Under the pieces are notes generated by a model, which saw only the letters and a list, made by a program, of their open reading frames with translations, was not told the DNA's origin and ran no database searches. The position numbers were made by a program, and so were the translations under genes. A stretch of 64,000 bases of DNA, from contig CM038471.1 of assembly GCA_021464415.1 (NCBI GenBank), positions 15,290,422-15,354,421 of the forward strand, read 5' to 3'. The DNA is from Lonicera japonica. Lineage: Eukaryota; Streptophyta; Magnoliopsida; Dipsacales; Caprifoliaceae. Shown here piece by piece: positions 48,052 through 60,699 of the stretch; positions within the stretch are counted from its first letter, which is position 1; each line of letters starts with the position of its first letter.

Positions 48052-49272
48052 TTTGAAAACTCAACCCCCTTGGCTTCCCTGGCCCTGTGGTTGATTTGGG
48101 CGATAAGTAGGTTGTTGCTGCTGAGATAGGTAGTTCCCTTAATATTGTCCCTGGCTCGAAGTTCGATCCTGGTATGATGACTGAGATGAACGGCTTCCAA
48201 ACCAACCCGACTGGCCTCTCCCACTGCTTCCACCTCGGCTACGTCCACTGTTCTGGCTCATCTCCTCTCTTCAATCACGGTTTGGGCAATCCTTGCGATA
48301 GGGATCATGACTACCACAGATAAAACACCCGAAACATGGCCCACTACTGCCTCCACTGCTCTTGTTGTTTCCTCTAGAAGATTTTGAACTAGAACGAGTT
48401 TTCTTGTTCCTATCCCATAGGCGCCTTCGATCATTTCCTCTTCTCATGTTCGCTAGTCCCATAAGATGGGCGGTTTATTCAAATTGGCTGTCGAGCTTAA
48501 GGGTGGCTATAACACGGACTTTGTAAGTGGGAAATTCAATGAAACCCATTATACGGCGATATTGAACTCTAAGGTCATTGAGGAATCTCTCTTGTTTTTG
48601 CTAATCAAAAATCCTCATCATATACATGCTTAGCTCCTCGAACTTAAGACGATACTCCTCAACCGACATTTTCCCCTGAATTAAGTTGTAAAACTCATCT
48701 CGCTTTGCTCTACAGTATGCATCAGACACGTACTTATCACGGAAGGCTCTATCAAACTCAGCCCACCCAGTAATCACATTAAGTCCACCAATGGACCTCC
48801 ACCATCATAGTGCACTGCCCTCAAGTTTTAAAGAAGCAAATTCAACCCACATTTGCTCAAGGGCATTCAATATCTTGAGTTGGGAGTGGATATGGTAGAG
48901 CCATCCTTCAGCGGCTTCGGGTCCAGGTGACCCGACAAATTTTGGTGGCTGTAAACGATTAAATTCCTTAAGATAATAAATCTCATCGCCCTCCCCTCCT
49001 TGAGGGTCATGCTCAACATTCACCACCTCTTCATCATCATTGGTGGTGTTCCTGGGAGCTCGGGTGCGGCTAGGACCGACACCGCTAGTAGTACCATGAT
49101 TGTTCTTAAGGACACCGGTGAGTTTGTTGAGAAACCCACTCATCATAGTTTCCAACCGGGCAGCCAAATCTTGATTAGAACTATCCCCGGTATCCCGATT
49201 CTCAATAGGTTCCCCCTCACCCAGATTGTCTTGTTGATAAATCGGCCTCTTACTTCCTTTCTTCGGTCCCAT
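48052..49272 (-). pseudogene. Element M gag
   Basis: The start codon at 49272-49270 opens MGPKKGSKRPIYQQDN and follows the primer site by about 350 bp. The capsid part is recognisable (FNRLQPPKFVGSPGPEAAEG, then WVEFASLKLEGSAL). It continues past a stop as WWRSIGG, WAEFDRAFRDKYV and IQGKMSVEEYRLKFEEL. The zinc knuckle reads CFICGSHDPYRKDC, with Pro where the metal-binding His should be. In-frame stops lie at 48807, 48603, 48477, 48273, 48141 and 48063 (first base of each, reading left on the minus strand). The gag is in one frame with pro-RT, as expected for this clade. Confidence 0.9.
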
Positions 49273-49623
49273 TCTATTGGAAGAGCAAAAGATGTTTAGT
49301 ACAACAAGCATCACAAGATAACATAGAATTAAAAGAAGAAGTGAACATCCGAGGAATAAGAAATAAACTTTCTGGGTAGAACCCAATTGACCACCTTGTT
49401 TCGATTCTAGTTAGTGGCAGTATACTAATGATTTATAGTATAGTCATCCGTTGCGCTGCGGCTGACTATAATATAACCCATTAGTCCCTTTGCTACTACG
49501 CTAGAAACAAAATTCGACTCCTCGAGTTTCTACTAATCTCGATGAATTAGAATGGATAGGATCAACACAAAGTCGAATTTCCTAATCTACCCCACTCTCG
49601 ACGAAAGGAAAAGAAACTTATTC

Positions 49624-49637
49624 CTCTGATACCAACT
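49624..49637 (-). other. Primer-binding site of element M
   Basis: On the minus strand AGTTGGTATCAGAGG follows the 5' LTR end. It matches the complement of initiator-Met tRNA over eleven bases. Confidence 0.9.
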
Positions 49638-51614
49638 TGTGACGCCCCAAATCCCGTTAAAAGGATTTACCCTACGGGACCTGGTTAATCACGGAGCAGA
49701 ACTTGACGGCGACCCAAAATAGGAAGAACTTAGAACAATAAGCAGCAATTATATCCATGAAACTAAAATTCACACCATAACCATATCATATAAAGTATAC
49801 ATATCAGTCATAAAGGAAATATACATATTACATATCACATAGCTAGTGTAAACAAAATTTTAAGATCAATGGTCCTTCCATTCGAAGGACCCTCAGTTAA
49901 CTATGAAGTAGGAAATGAGGTAGTCTAAGAAGCGTCGTCCTTACTCTTTCCCTTTCCCGACGATCCTGTAGAAGTACCTATATAGAAAATAGTAGGAGTG
50001 AGTCAAACTGATTAGTGGGAATCATATAATAATTTAAATTTAGAAAAAGTAGTAACACCTTCTTTACCCGTTATATATACACATAAATGTAAGTAGCTTA
50101 TACCAACAACCTTATGATATAACTATTACGGGCCTCACAACAGAACTCTCGAAACATAAATCTCAATGATAACCGCATCTATCCAAGCGTATAACCAGGT
50201 CTGCATTTCGTGGCCTTTCAACCACGCGGCAGCAAGGCCTCCCGTTATTTTTCGTGCACGGTTTCGGGTCTTGCACCCAGGAGCTCTCTGTCCTACTTAA
50301 AGTCTCAATCGTTAGAGACAAACCTGGGGCTTATCATGGACTAGCGCTAATAACAATTCTCTAAGCAAACCAATTGTCTCTCGTCCAAGAAAACAATTAC
50401 AACAAGCATTCACAATTCTCCATTTTGTATAAAACTCAACACTTCAAGTAATAAGAGAGATTCTCATATAAATGAACTCAATACGCATAAATAATTATTT
50501 ATTAGTTGTCTCATAAAGAAAATTTCACCACTTGGCCCGGCCAAAGACATTACATGTTTTCTAACAAGGTTCTTTATCCGTAAAATGTAATCCAAGTGGG
50601 TTTTGATGAAAGACAAGTATCTAATAGAAATTTCTTGTTCAATCATGTTATTTGAGCCATACATAGACAACTAGAATCATTAATTTCAACTATAAGTCAC
50701 AATCTCACCATATACCCAAAACATGTGTAATTAACTTAGGGTTTTTGAACAAGTAATTAATATAATGAGAACTAAACCATAATAAGGTAGAAAAATAGTT
50801 TTGATACTAGATTCCCACCTCTATGAAGCTCTAATTCCGAAAATAATGGTGTGACGATATCTTCTCCTCAAGAGATTGAAACCCTAAAGCTCCGCTAGGC
50901 TTTAATGGAGGTGCGGAAAGTTGAAGATGAAGGAGAAGAAGATGATTCGGAAGCCAAAGCGTGGCTCAATGGATTGGAGGTCTTCCAAGCTCTAAGGAAC
51001 TCCCTCCTAGGTTTCTCTCAAATCCCTCACTCTCCCTTGGATAGTTTTGGTCGAAAGTGGAGGAGAAATGGGGTTAAAAACGTGAGTTTTCGGGTCAAAA
51101 GTGGTCAAAATTGACCTACAGGCTTACCATGATCGATCATGAAGTGTTCTGTTGTGCTCTGGTTTTCCCATGATCAATCATGGTCTTCCATGATTGATCA
51201 TGGTGACTGCTGCAACAAACTGTTACCTTAAGAGCCTAAAATGAGCCTTGAAACATCCGAATCTTGACTTGGGCCAAACACGAAACTTGTAGAAGGGAAA
51301 TGAGAGGAAGATTTGGCCATAAACAGGGAGTCATTTGGACATTGGATGAAGAAGTTATGGTTTCTCAAAGTTGACCAAAATTTAGTAAATCGCGTAGAAC
51401 CGAAACACGCGTTTAAGATCTCGTTTTCAATTCGGACCACCTGAATGATGAAACGATTGGTCATTCAAACTTAATTACACTATACCAACATGTCCAAGGC
51501 TTGAAACTACAAGTGGGTAAATTACATCACAAGAACGATAGCCGAAATACAACTTATCAACTACACGAAATAAGGTGAGAGTTTTAAAAGCAAAATAAGG
51601 CTAGGGGTATTACA
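49638..51614 (-). mobile_element. 5' LTR of element M
   Basis: It is 1977 bp, TGTGACGCCCC to GGGGTATTACA on the plus strand, followed by TSD CCAAC. It lacks about 50 bases present in the 3' LTR. The short open frames in it recur in the 3' LTR and are not genes. Confidence 0.93.
51128..51203. repeat. Palindrome array, CATGATCGATCATG core (5' LTR of M)
   Basis: CATGATCGATCATG (51128-51141), CCATGATCAATCATGG (51168-51183) and CCATGATTGATCATGG (51188-51203). Confidence 0.92.
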
Positions 51615-52147
51615 CCAACAATCAAAAGTCGTTTGGCTATTTTGAAGCTTACCTAAGCAGAGGTAGTTGAGAGGGCATTGATTGTGGAGAGAGAGATCCA
51701 AGACTCTAGGGCCCTCAGGGAAACCACCACATGACAAAGGAGTGCATCTCAGAGAACCGACTCTAATAAGAAACAGAGAACTTTTGGATCATATTTTTCT
51801 CAGCCACAAAGAGGCCAATTAGCACATGCAACCTCGCAGGGTCAGCACACTCATTTTCTTCCAGGACAACGAGTCTGTTATGGAGGTGGTGAACCAAGGC
51901 ATATATAGAGGATCGAATTTCCCACGTGGTGGAACTTCACATAATATGGCTGGTCCACCAAGGCGACAGTAACAGTAAACAGCTTCGGGTTCGCAGTCAT
52001 AGTCACAGTCGCAGAATCAGGGTTCCTCACAATAATCCCAACGGCGGACAAAAACAGCAAGCTAGTTCAGCCCTTGTTAGACAATAGCAACAAAAATAGC
52101 ATCAAGGATAAGGCTTTAGTAAGGCTAAGACTGATCAGGGATAAAAG
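51615..52147 (+). pseudogene. Element H gag, piece 3 (C-terminal)
   Basis: It continues gag with IKSRLAILKL, then AEVVERALIVEREIQDSRAL and RGQLAHATSQGQHTHF, typical of the capsid C-terminus and basic linker. The zinc knuckle near 51870-51911 is destroyed: CYGGGEPRHI has Gly for the second Cys, and Phe replaces the last Cys. Several stops are present. The frame ends where the inverted LTR pair begins, and the protease resumes at 57083. Confidence 0.85.
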
Positions 52148-54421
52148 TGATTAAGCGCAAATATTGCATTTTTATACATATTTAGATGGCTTAATATGCA
52201 TAAATTTGATTTTAATTATCCAAAATTATTAAGATTTTAGTTTTAATCATGAAATAGGATAATATGTTTATTTCTAGTGCATTTTAACCTTTTTACAAGT
52301 TAAAAATGAAGAAGAACGGATCCAAAAGCAAATTTCTCAAAATTAGTCATTATCGGTCAAATTCAGAACTCAATTGAGTTCAAGAAGTGAACTGGAAGCA
52401 AATACCAAGCTCGATCGTGAAGGGAGTGGATGAAAGAGACTAATAGAAGCTAATAAATCATCCTAAGTGAAGAAAAAGTCATTTGAATCAATTCGGAAAA
52501 TTTTTGAATGAAGAAGAGATTTACCGTATGTAATGCTTGTGTTCCAGCCAATTATAGTATTTATCCATACTGAATTTGAAGAAAACTTTAGAGATAGAGG
52601 TTGTAGATCTATGAGTAAGCTACCTGTAGGAAAAACCCTTGCATCAATCAGAGTTTAGAGCGCAAAGTTACAGCTGAAATACAAACAATGCGCTTGAGGA
52701 TCAGATTCTAGCGCGAATGAATAAGATAATTGAAAGTGCAAGAAATTATTAAGTGTGATCCTAACCTAGATGGCCAGCATGTTAAGTTCTCTTCTTCTGA
52801 TCCTGTTTTCAAGTCTCACTCACAGTAATTTATGGTTTCTTTTAAATCAATGTTGAATCCACAAATTGGGCCAAGCCCATGACCTATTGGTAGCACACCT
52901 AATTAAATTAGATCTTCTCATATTTAAAGAAGAAAGAAAGCACAACATAGAGTAGCAGCCACACAACAGCAGCACAAAGAAAAGGAGCCGTGGGCTCCAT
53001 TGATTTCCTCTCATCTCTCTTTATTCTGTCTTATTTAATTTATTTCTTTTAGAACATTAAGGCTTAGTTTGTATCGCTTCCATTATTTTTCTCTGGCATT
53101 AATACGGAGTTAGAGACGAAGGATTTGAGTACATCATTGAAGATTAATTTCAATCTTGATCATTGTTTACGCGTTGGATTATTGCTTCAATTCCAGGTTT
53201 TAATTTTAATTAATGCTTTGTTAATTATTAATATAAATTTTGCATGCTTATGATTTTAATTTATGAACTTTTATGCGCTATTTTGTTTAATTAATTTACC
53301 GTCCATGAATTTATTAGATATGTTTGGCTAGTTCGTTAGTTAGGGGTCCGTGAGGACCGGGTATGCCAACGCGGTAATTTTTCTAACCCGAATTCAATTC
53401 TAATTAATTTTTCATTAGTTAAAAGGTTATTATAAATCTGAATTTTATTAAATTATTATCCTAGTATCCTAATCACATACTTTTATAAGAAATTTAATAA
53501 AATCTTTTCGACTAAAGAATCAAACTAGTTTGAATCGTTGTTTTTGTGCTAAACCCCAACCGATTGACTTAGAAAGCGGTCTATACTCTCTAAATTAATT
53601 AGTTATGTATCCTTTTAGATTTCAAACTTAAGTGCGCTGTTTTTGGTAATCGTTTTAATCCTTACTTTTTTGATACCGATATCGCCAATTTTGTGTTTAC
53701 ACTGCACGTTTTAACCTATTTGAATTAACTTGTGGGTTTTTACTTAATATTTCTAAACTCACTTTTAATAAAAGGTTTTATAGTGTCAAGTACTACTTCA
53801 CTTCAATAAACAGGTGTTTTCGGTAAAATTAAGTAATGCAAATTTATTCCATAATTAATATTGGTACGTATAGTTTATGTCACGCATGAATTATTGCGAA
53901 AGATACGATTTAAGAAATCAATTAGTCATGGATAATAGGCTGATTTTTAAAGGAAAATTAACTAGAAAAGGATTTCCAGTCCACCAAATTCCCATTGTGT
54001 TGCCCGGAACTTATGGATACCCTTAGTGCTTTTTATTCTTAATTTTACTTTAAAGTTTTTCATGCATTTAATTAATTTAGCATGATATTTTTAGTTTTTT
54101 TTTATTTAGCTTTATTCAATCTTCTTGTTATGTTGGTTTAGTTTCCTTTAGCATAATAAAGTTTCATTACCTTTAGGATTAGTTTTAGTTATATGGTCTA
54201 TTTAGTTATATTGCCTTTAGTTTATTTAGTTATCGATCTACATTCTATTCTCTCCATATTTCATCTTTTCTTTCTTTTCTCATCTTCCATTGGAAAAAAA
54301 ATTTCCTACTTCAAAGAACTACCCTTCTCCCTGTGGATCAACCTCAGACTTACCTAGTATTTATTACTTGACCGACCAGCTACACTTGGGTGTAGTAACT
54401 TGCGTTGTTTTTGTTGAGTCA
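52148..54421 (+). mobile_element. Left LTR of an inverted LTR pair
   Basis: It begins TGATTAAGCGCAAATATTGC and ends with the CCCTGTGGATCAACCTCAG ... TACACTTGGGTGTA segment and TTGAGTCA. This matches the ends of long Tat/Athila-type gypsy LTRs (inference). It is 2.27 kb. The right partner (54478-57082) is its diverged reverse complement. Between 53325 and 53400 is the TTAGGGGTCCGTGAGGACC motif, mirrored at 55472-55500. No coding region is associated. Confidence 0.75.
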
Positions 54422-54477
54422 AAAAGCAACAAGGCTGAGTATTTGTGTTAGGTCGGTGTGAGGAGGTTGGGGGTGGT
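54422..54477. other. 56-bp spacer at the centre of the inverted LTR pair
   Basis: It lies between two LTR ends that both finish AGTCA on their own strand. It holds no recognisable primer site (no TGGCGCC-type or TGGTATC-type sequence) and no polypurine tract that would identify either side as an element interior. Confidence 0.6.
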
Positions 54478-57082
54478 TGACTACACTTAGAAACGCGTAA
54501 TTTATACACCCAAGTGTAGGTGGTCAAGTTATAATATATATACTTAGAAGTCCAAGGTCGAACCACAGGGAAGGAGGGTGATTCTTATTCTAGCTAAGCT
54601 TTCAATAGGGAGAAAGAAGAAAAGAAAAATAAAATAAATAAAAGGTAATAAATTTTCTTTTAAAATGGGAAATAATAGAATAAGAAATTAAATTTTAAAC
54701 TTAAAAGAAAATAAATAAATAAAGCAATGATAAAATAGACAGTAACTAAAACAAGTATATAATAAAATGAGGAAAGAGCGTTAAAGGTATTCATACTTAC
54801 GACATTACAGATAGTATGACCAACCGATTCAAGATATGACTGTAGACCTGAGTTCCTACTAACAATGAATGTCCTTAACTCATCAATTATTAAATACTAA
54901 AGTTCACGAGCATATTATGAGAAGTGCATGACAAGACTCATATAAGCTGCATGTAACTTTAGTTTTCAGTAAGGGAACTTGTGATTTTTTTACAAAAATT
55001 GATTTTCACTTAGTAATGCTAGTGTGTGACAAAAACAAACTAAATTTAATCAATTTTAGTAAATATCAAAATCCTAACTTATTCCTAAGGTTTGATTATG
55101 CGTATGCATGACATACATCAAAACCGTTCTTAAAAAAAATCATTAAAAGCTAAAATGGCACTATTTCGCTACCGATTCCGGAATGACGCCAAACAGCGCT
55201 CAAAGCTACCAGATTACTTAGATAACTAACTCAGCTCAATAGGGGATAAGGACTGTCCTCTATTCAACCTCGTTAGAGTTTTAGTACAAAAATTCTTAAT
55301 TTGAGGTTTTTTTATTCTTTTGTCGAATAATCAAGAAATAATATTAAAAATTCATTTTTTTGCGCATGAAAGGTTACGATATTTCCTAGATTTATTAATT
55401 AACTTATAATCAATGAGAAAGCCAAGCCACAATCACAATTGAATCATATACTTACACTAGCCCGTTATGCTTTCGCTACGGACCCCTAACTACTAAATTA
55501 CGCTAGCATGTTGATAAAAACTAAGCAAAACATGAAAAATTCAATGAAAAATTGGCCATACATATTTCTGAAATCTAATTAAATAAGCATGCAAAATTTT
55601 ACAGCAATTGAAACTAAGGAACGATTAATAAATAAAAAAATACTATTTAATCAAATTTCGAAAAAAATAACACACTGGCAGTCACAAAAATCACCAACTG
55701 TCCTCAGAAAATCTCGGAATTTGGATCCCCAAAACAGTAAGGTTTTGTAGAAAATTTGATTGAGGTCGTTTCGATAGGTGGATCATCAAAATCGACCAAT
55801 AAACGAGCAAGTTATGATTAAAATACGAAAGCACATATTTTTAGAATTCTATGCGGGATTCTACAAAAAATTCTAATAAAAATTATAAATTAAGCATGGA
55901 TTTCAATCATCAATCACATTCAAACACATAATTAACTGACAATCTAAGCATTAATGAGCATTAATTGAAAGAAATTAAAAAAAAATTGAAAAAAAAGAAG
56001 AAAAAATAAAGTTACAATTACGCAGTTATTAAAGAACTGTAATGGGACTCGCGCAAACTGAAACTCAAATTGAAATAGAATTATACGACGTTTCTTCTTC
56101 AATACAAGACAAAAACAAAATGAAAATATCTTTCAGACTCTCTCTCATAGTAAGGGATTTTGAAAAATTCTTGAAGAATATCGACTGTCTCTCTCTCTCT
56201 CTCAAAAATAATATGGCGACCATCTCCCAAATATTTTCAACCTAAACAAAAATAAACATCGACTCCTTTCAAAATTCAAAATAAAATTAATTAATAAAAT
56301 AAATAATAATAATGATAATCTAAAAGTTAATTTTAACTTTTTTCGTCTATCAAGTCGTTGGCTCGAGAGATTAAGTTTTCCAGGTTTAAATTCAAACTTG
56401 TTGGCCATGGGATTCGAACACTGGACTAAGCATGAGTAGAGAGATGGTCACTTGCCATCTAGGCTAAAAACCCCATTCGATAAATCTTTGCACCATGAAT
56501 TTAGGTATTCTTTCGCGCTCAAACCCAATCCACTAGCGCACTAATCGTATTTCTACCATAACTTTGTGCTCTGAACTCCGATTGATGCAAGGTTTTCTCC
56601 TACTCGTAGCTAACTCAGAGATATACAGCTTCTATTTCTGGAGTTTTCTTCAAATTCTATATGGATAAATACCATAATTGGTTAGAACATCAGCATTGCG
56701 TGCGGTGACTCTCTTCTTCATTTAAAAATTTCTCAGCTTGATTCAAATGACTCTTCTCTACTTGAGACTACTCTATTGGCTTCTCTTAGTCTCTTCCATC
56801 AACTTCCTTCATGCTTGATATTAGTATTTGCTTTCGGTTCACCTCTTGAACTCAATTCAGCTCTGAAATTAACATACAATGACTAACTTTGGGGGAATTT
56901 GTTTCTGGATTCGTTCTTGTTCATTTTTAACTTGTAAAAAGGTTATAATGCACTAAAAACAAACATACTATCCTATTTCATGATTAAAACTCAATTCTTA
57001 ACAATTTAGGATAATTCAAATCAAATTCATGTATATTAAGCCACTTAAACATATATAAAAATGCAATATTTTGGCTTAATAA
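54478..57082 (-). mobile_element. Right LTR of the inverted pair
   Basis: It is the reverse complement homologue of 52148-54421 (for example TGCATTTTTATA..ATnTTTAAGTGGCTTAATATnCATnAATTTGAT, and CATGAAATAGGATAnTATG). It is longer, 2.6 kb, partly because of a SINE-like block at 56345-56475. Its outer TG has decayed (plus strand CTTAATAA). No target duplication common to both outer ends was found. Confidence 0.75.
56345..56475 (-). mobile_element. tRNA-derived SINE-like segment
   Basis: On the minus strand TAGCCTAGATGG (56466-56455, A box) and GTGTTCGAATC (56421-56411, B box) lie 45 bp apart, as in tRNA genes and plant tRNA-derived SINEs. The left inverted LTR lacks it, which supports a later insertion. 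The 3' tail and target duplication are not clear. It is not a functional tRNA, since no acceptor stem is apparent. Confidence 0.5.
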
Positions 57083-57328
57083 ATGGTACTCTTATCCAAG
57101 GAACTTTCCTTTTGTACAGTTCTTTTGTATTTATTCGTTTCGATACTGGCTCTTCCCATTCCTTCATTTCAATATCTTACGTATATGCATTAGGATTAGA
57201 GTCTGAACCACTTAAGTTTTTTATGAGCATTGTGTTTCCATTAGGTAGTAATGTTCGGCTAGCCAGGGTTTGTAGGTTTTCGACTTGTGTTTTGACCTTA
57301 GGGTACTTCATATAGTTGATTTTGATGT
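57083..57328 (+). pseudogene. Element H protease, N-terminal part
   Basis: It reads NGTLIQGTFLLYSSFVFIRF and then DTGSSHSFISISYVYALGLE. This is the retroviral-type aspartic protease of Ty3/gypsy elements with its DTG catalytic triplet. It follows the lost gag tail and is cut at 57328 inside the conserved FDVILGMDWL motif. That motif resumes at 60700 once solo LTR N is removed. Confidence 0.9.
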
Positions 57329-60300
57329 TGTGATACCCAAATCCCGTTATGAGATTTAGTCCTCCAGGACCTAGTTAATCACGGCTCCGTAAGTGACGAA
57401 AAGATTAAATTGTATGGTTTAAAAATAAAAAGAAAAACATCTTCTGTTTTTAAACATTATCTAGAAAAAAATATTTGGCATGTGTGGAGTTCGCATTTCG
57501 AACAAATCCAAAACCTATAAATTGTAAAAAAAAGTCTCTTTTGAAAAGTACAATCCACGTCTTAGATAAAATCGTCAAAGTTTGTATATCAACCAATGAG
57601 GTCCTAACATATATATGAAGGTTCTTTACAATACATATCTATATATGTGTGTGTGTGTGTGTGAACGAAATACAAGTGTTAATTATACGACATACAAATG
57701 AAACAATTCATCTTCAAATGACTACAATTAACAAGGGTGATCAGAGCTTTCTAAACATCGTATGCGTGCAATCCCCAAAGCAGTACCTGCAAAACCTGGT
57801 TCAAAAAAAATATGAGTGAGCCAAACACGGGTTTAGTGAGAACTATAGAGTTTTTATATAGAAATATGTTAGAAAATGATGCATGTGATGTGCAATATTG
57901 AAAATAAATGTTTCAAGTAATGTATGTATTCTCGGCTTTTATGAATACGTAATATATATATTGTATAATTGCAATGAAAACTTTTTGTTAATGTGTATGC
58001 CAATGCTATTGCACCTCTGAAAATATAATGATATAATACGTTTGAAAATATAGGAGAAGCAACACTATTACTATGAACATAGTCATAAAATCCTGTATAT
58101 ATAGTAAAATATGTACTGTCAAGTTACAAGTAATCCGTACTAAGAAAATGCTTATTTCCATCTCGGATATATATATAACTGTTGGCTAGTTTATAAAACT
58201 TGGCACAACCATTGTATCATCTAAAAGTGTCTCACCCGAGACAACCGTCTCAATAACCCATAACTAATCAAGTGTACAACCGGGTCTGCATTTCGTGGTC
58301 TTTCACCCATGCGGCAGTAAGGCCTCACGTTAGTTTTTGTCCATGGTTTCAGGTCTTTCACCCATACGCACTTTGTCCCAACTTACGGCCCCAACCTTTA
58401 GAGACCAAACCTGGGACCTACCATGGACTAGTTCAACTATATACATATCTCTAGGCGATCCAAGTATCAAATCAAAAGATGAACAATTGTGCCGAATAAA
58501 ACAACACAACACTTCATACCGAAATCCATCAATTAGCCAACCCATCACTACACCAAAATGGCTAAATTATCACTATCAGACACGGAGCCTTTATCACGGC
58601 TCATGTCTGTCACAACGGGTTGGCAATGTTCTAGACTGAAACAAGGAGGAAAAGGTAATAAACTTCAATATTATATTCCTTTTTATCAATATTGTCACAG
58701 TTTTGGACTGCGACAGAGTAATTAAAAGTTTTATTCCGATGTGAAATCGAGACAATAAAGTGAAATATGTGACAATTTTAAATCGTGATAAAGCGATCAA
58801 TGTTGTTTTGTTCTTGGATCGAGACAGCATCATCCATTTATCGTGCCTCACATTCCTTTATAAAACCATGACAATGGATCTTTGTCACGATTATGAATCG
58901 TGACCAGGATGGTTTGTCACTGCCCTTTTTCTCACGTATTTAAACTGTGACAATGGCCATTTGTCACAGTTTTAAATTGTGACTATTCGCGTATTTTGGC
59001 GTAGTGCATATAAAGAAAATGAAAAACATTCTTATAAAACCTTTATTCACAATTACCATATACGTAATTAAAACGTGTTTCTCGTCAAACAATATAATTA
59101 TACCCAATATACGTCAAAGGAACTAAATATATGTAACCCAAAGCGCATGCTTAATATATTTACATATACCATATCATTGTTGTACTTGAAACCAAATACG
59201 CCAAGTCCGTCAACTAGTCGCTTAGTTAAGAATATCACCGCTTTGGGGAGTTTCACGACTTTTCGTCCAATTGGTGCCAAGCCAAGTATGACATATATTT
59301 TTATAATATTTAACTTCACTATAAACTTTCCCTTATGGTCCCAACACAGGGATTATTCAAAATACACGTATAAATTTGCACAGCGTTGTTACAGAGTGGC
59401 AAAACAATTAACAAATCTCATAAATAGTGAACTAGTAGCCATAGTACAACAACAATATCACAAATATAAGTAACTATAGCTAAATCATACCTTTAAATCC
59501 ATTTATAACTCCATATATACATATATCATAAACTACTATTCATTATTGTATCCGTAAGTGAAGGTTCCATACTAATCTTTTCAAAATCAACGTATAAATG
59601 AGGTGTTCTTGTATAATCCTTAATTTGTAATCATATTAAGTCCAAATTAAGTAAAAAGCAAAAGAAATCTACCAAAATCCTCATTAACATTCAATTTTCA
59701 AAATTCAAGTTAAAAACCCCAATTTTGGTTTGATTCATAGCAAATAATGTGTAAAACTTAAAAATGAGTTTGTATACTAGTGTTCCCACCTCAAATGATG
59801 CTTTGAACTAAGCTTGAAGCTCCATGGAGGAGAATTAGTGGCTAGACCTCATGCTCAAGCTTTTTCCTTTTGAGCTCCAATGGTGGATTTTAAGAAGAAG
59901 ATGATGAATATTGCTTTGTGTGTTTAATCCTTGAACTTGGATGAGAAATCCACCATGTGATCTCATAAATCTCCCATTTCTCACTCTAGAACTCTCTAGG
60001 AATGTGCAATAGGGTTAGTGCTCGAAAATGGGGGAGAAATGAGGATTTTAGGGGTTAAACTGAGTTAGGTCAAGTCAAACCCGAGTAGATAAATGTTATG
60101 CGCACTGTTTGTATTATGTCCGTAACTTCTTACTCGGAACTTTGATTTTGATGATCTTTATATTAACGAAAATCTAATTCAAAGATCTACAACTTCACAA
60201 GAGGAAGTTTTTTCAAATTTTGGATCAATTAATACCAAAAGTTCGTCGAAGACAGCGCTTTGCCTAAGCACTAGAGAATTCTAATATAAAGTAGATTTTG

Positions 60301-60699
60301 TTAATTGGCCTACTTTGCACTCAATTTTGACCAATGAGGATTACGAATTAGCTTTCGGTCGAAACATAAAAGTTTTAGAATGGATCAAAGTCTGGCTAAA
60401 GGCATAAATAGGGATTTAATCGGATATGAAATAGAAAAGATATAGCATCTCAAAGATGGCTATAAATTTAAAAATCGCATAAAATCAAAACATGCGATTC
60501 ACAAGCCAATTTCAATTCGGACCAGCCGAATTGCGAAATGATCACTTACCCAAACTTAATCTTCCAAATGCGACATGTTAGAGGTGTCAAATCACCCATG
60601 TGGAGCCAGAATCAAAGATTCTCCCTTTAAAGCGGATATTAAGCCTTAACCGGGCTTATAAGAAGAATTAATGTGAAAAATGGGACATGGGGTATTATA
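57329..60699 (-). mobile_element. Solo gypsy LTR N in the H protease
   Basis: It starts TGTGATACCC and ends GGGGTATTATA (CA decayed to TA). The target duplication is GATGT (57324-57328) versus TATGT (60700-60704), one mismatch. Removing it restores the reading VDFDVILGMD across the join. It contains a CACTA MITE. Unlike the other minus-orientation LTRs it shows no obvious palindrome array near 60250-60350. Confidence 0.88.
58546..59006. mobile_element. Small non-autonomous CACTA element
   Basis: It is 461 bp, with terminal inverted repeats CACTACACCAAAAT and, at the other end, ATTTTGGCGTAGTG. A 3-bp target duplication CAT lies at 58543-58545 and 59007-59009. Internally it has many short direct and inverted TTGTCAC / GTGACAA motifs, the usual subterminal repeats of CACTA (En/Spm) elements. 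No transposase is present. Confidence 0.92.

Larger units (their letters stand above)
42575..51614 (-). mobile_element. Complete Ty3/gypsy chromovirus M (Tekay/Del-like)
   Basis: This is a 9.04-kb element with both LTRs, Met primer site, gag-pro-RT-RNaseH-integrase order and polypurine tract, all on the minus strand. The target duplication CCAAC is perfect (42570-42574 and 51615-51619). A chromodomain-like tail and single-frame gag-pol support a chromovirus. The Tekay/Del placement is inference from the pol tail. At least six premature stops in gag-pro and two or more frameshifts in pol make it non-autonomous. Confidence 0.95.

Noticed and set aside
56345..56475. A functional tRNA gene.
   Set aside because: A and B boxes are present, but no acceptor-stem pairing or clear anticodon arm was seen. 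A SINE fits better.
52148..57082. A Mutator-like or fold-back DNA transposon with long terminal inverted repeats.
   Set aside because: No 8-11 bp target duplication was found, and the arm ends (TGAT...AGTCA) and inner motifs look like retrotransposon LTRs. It is not fully excluded.
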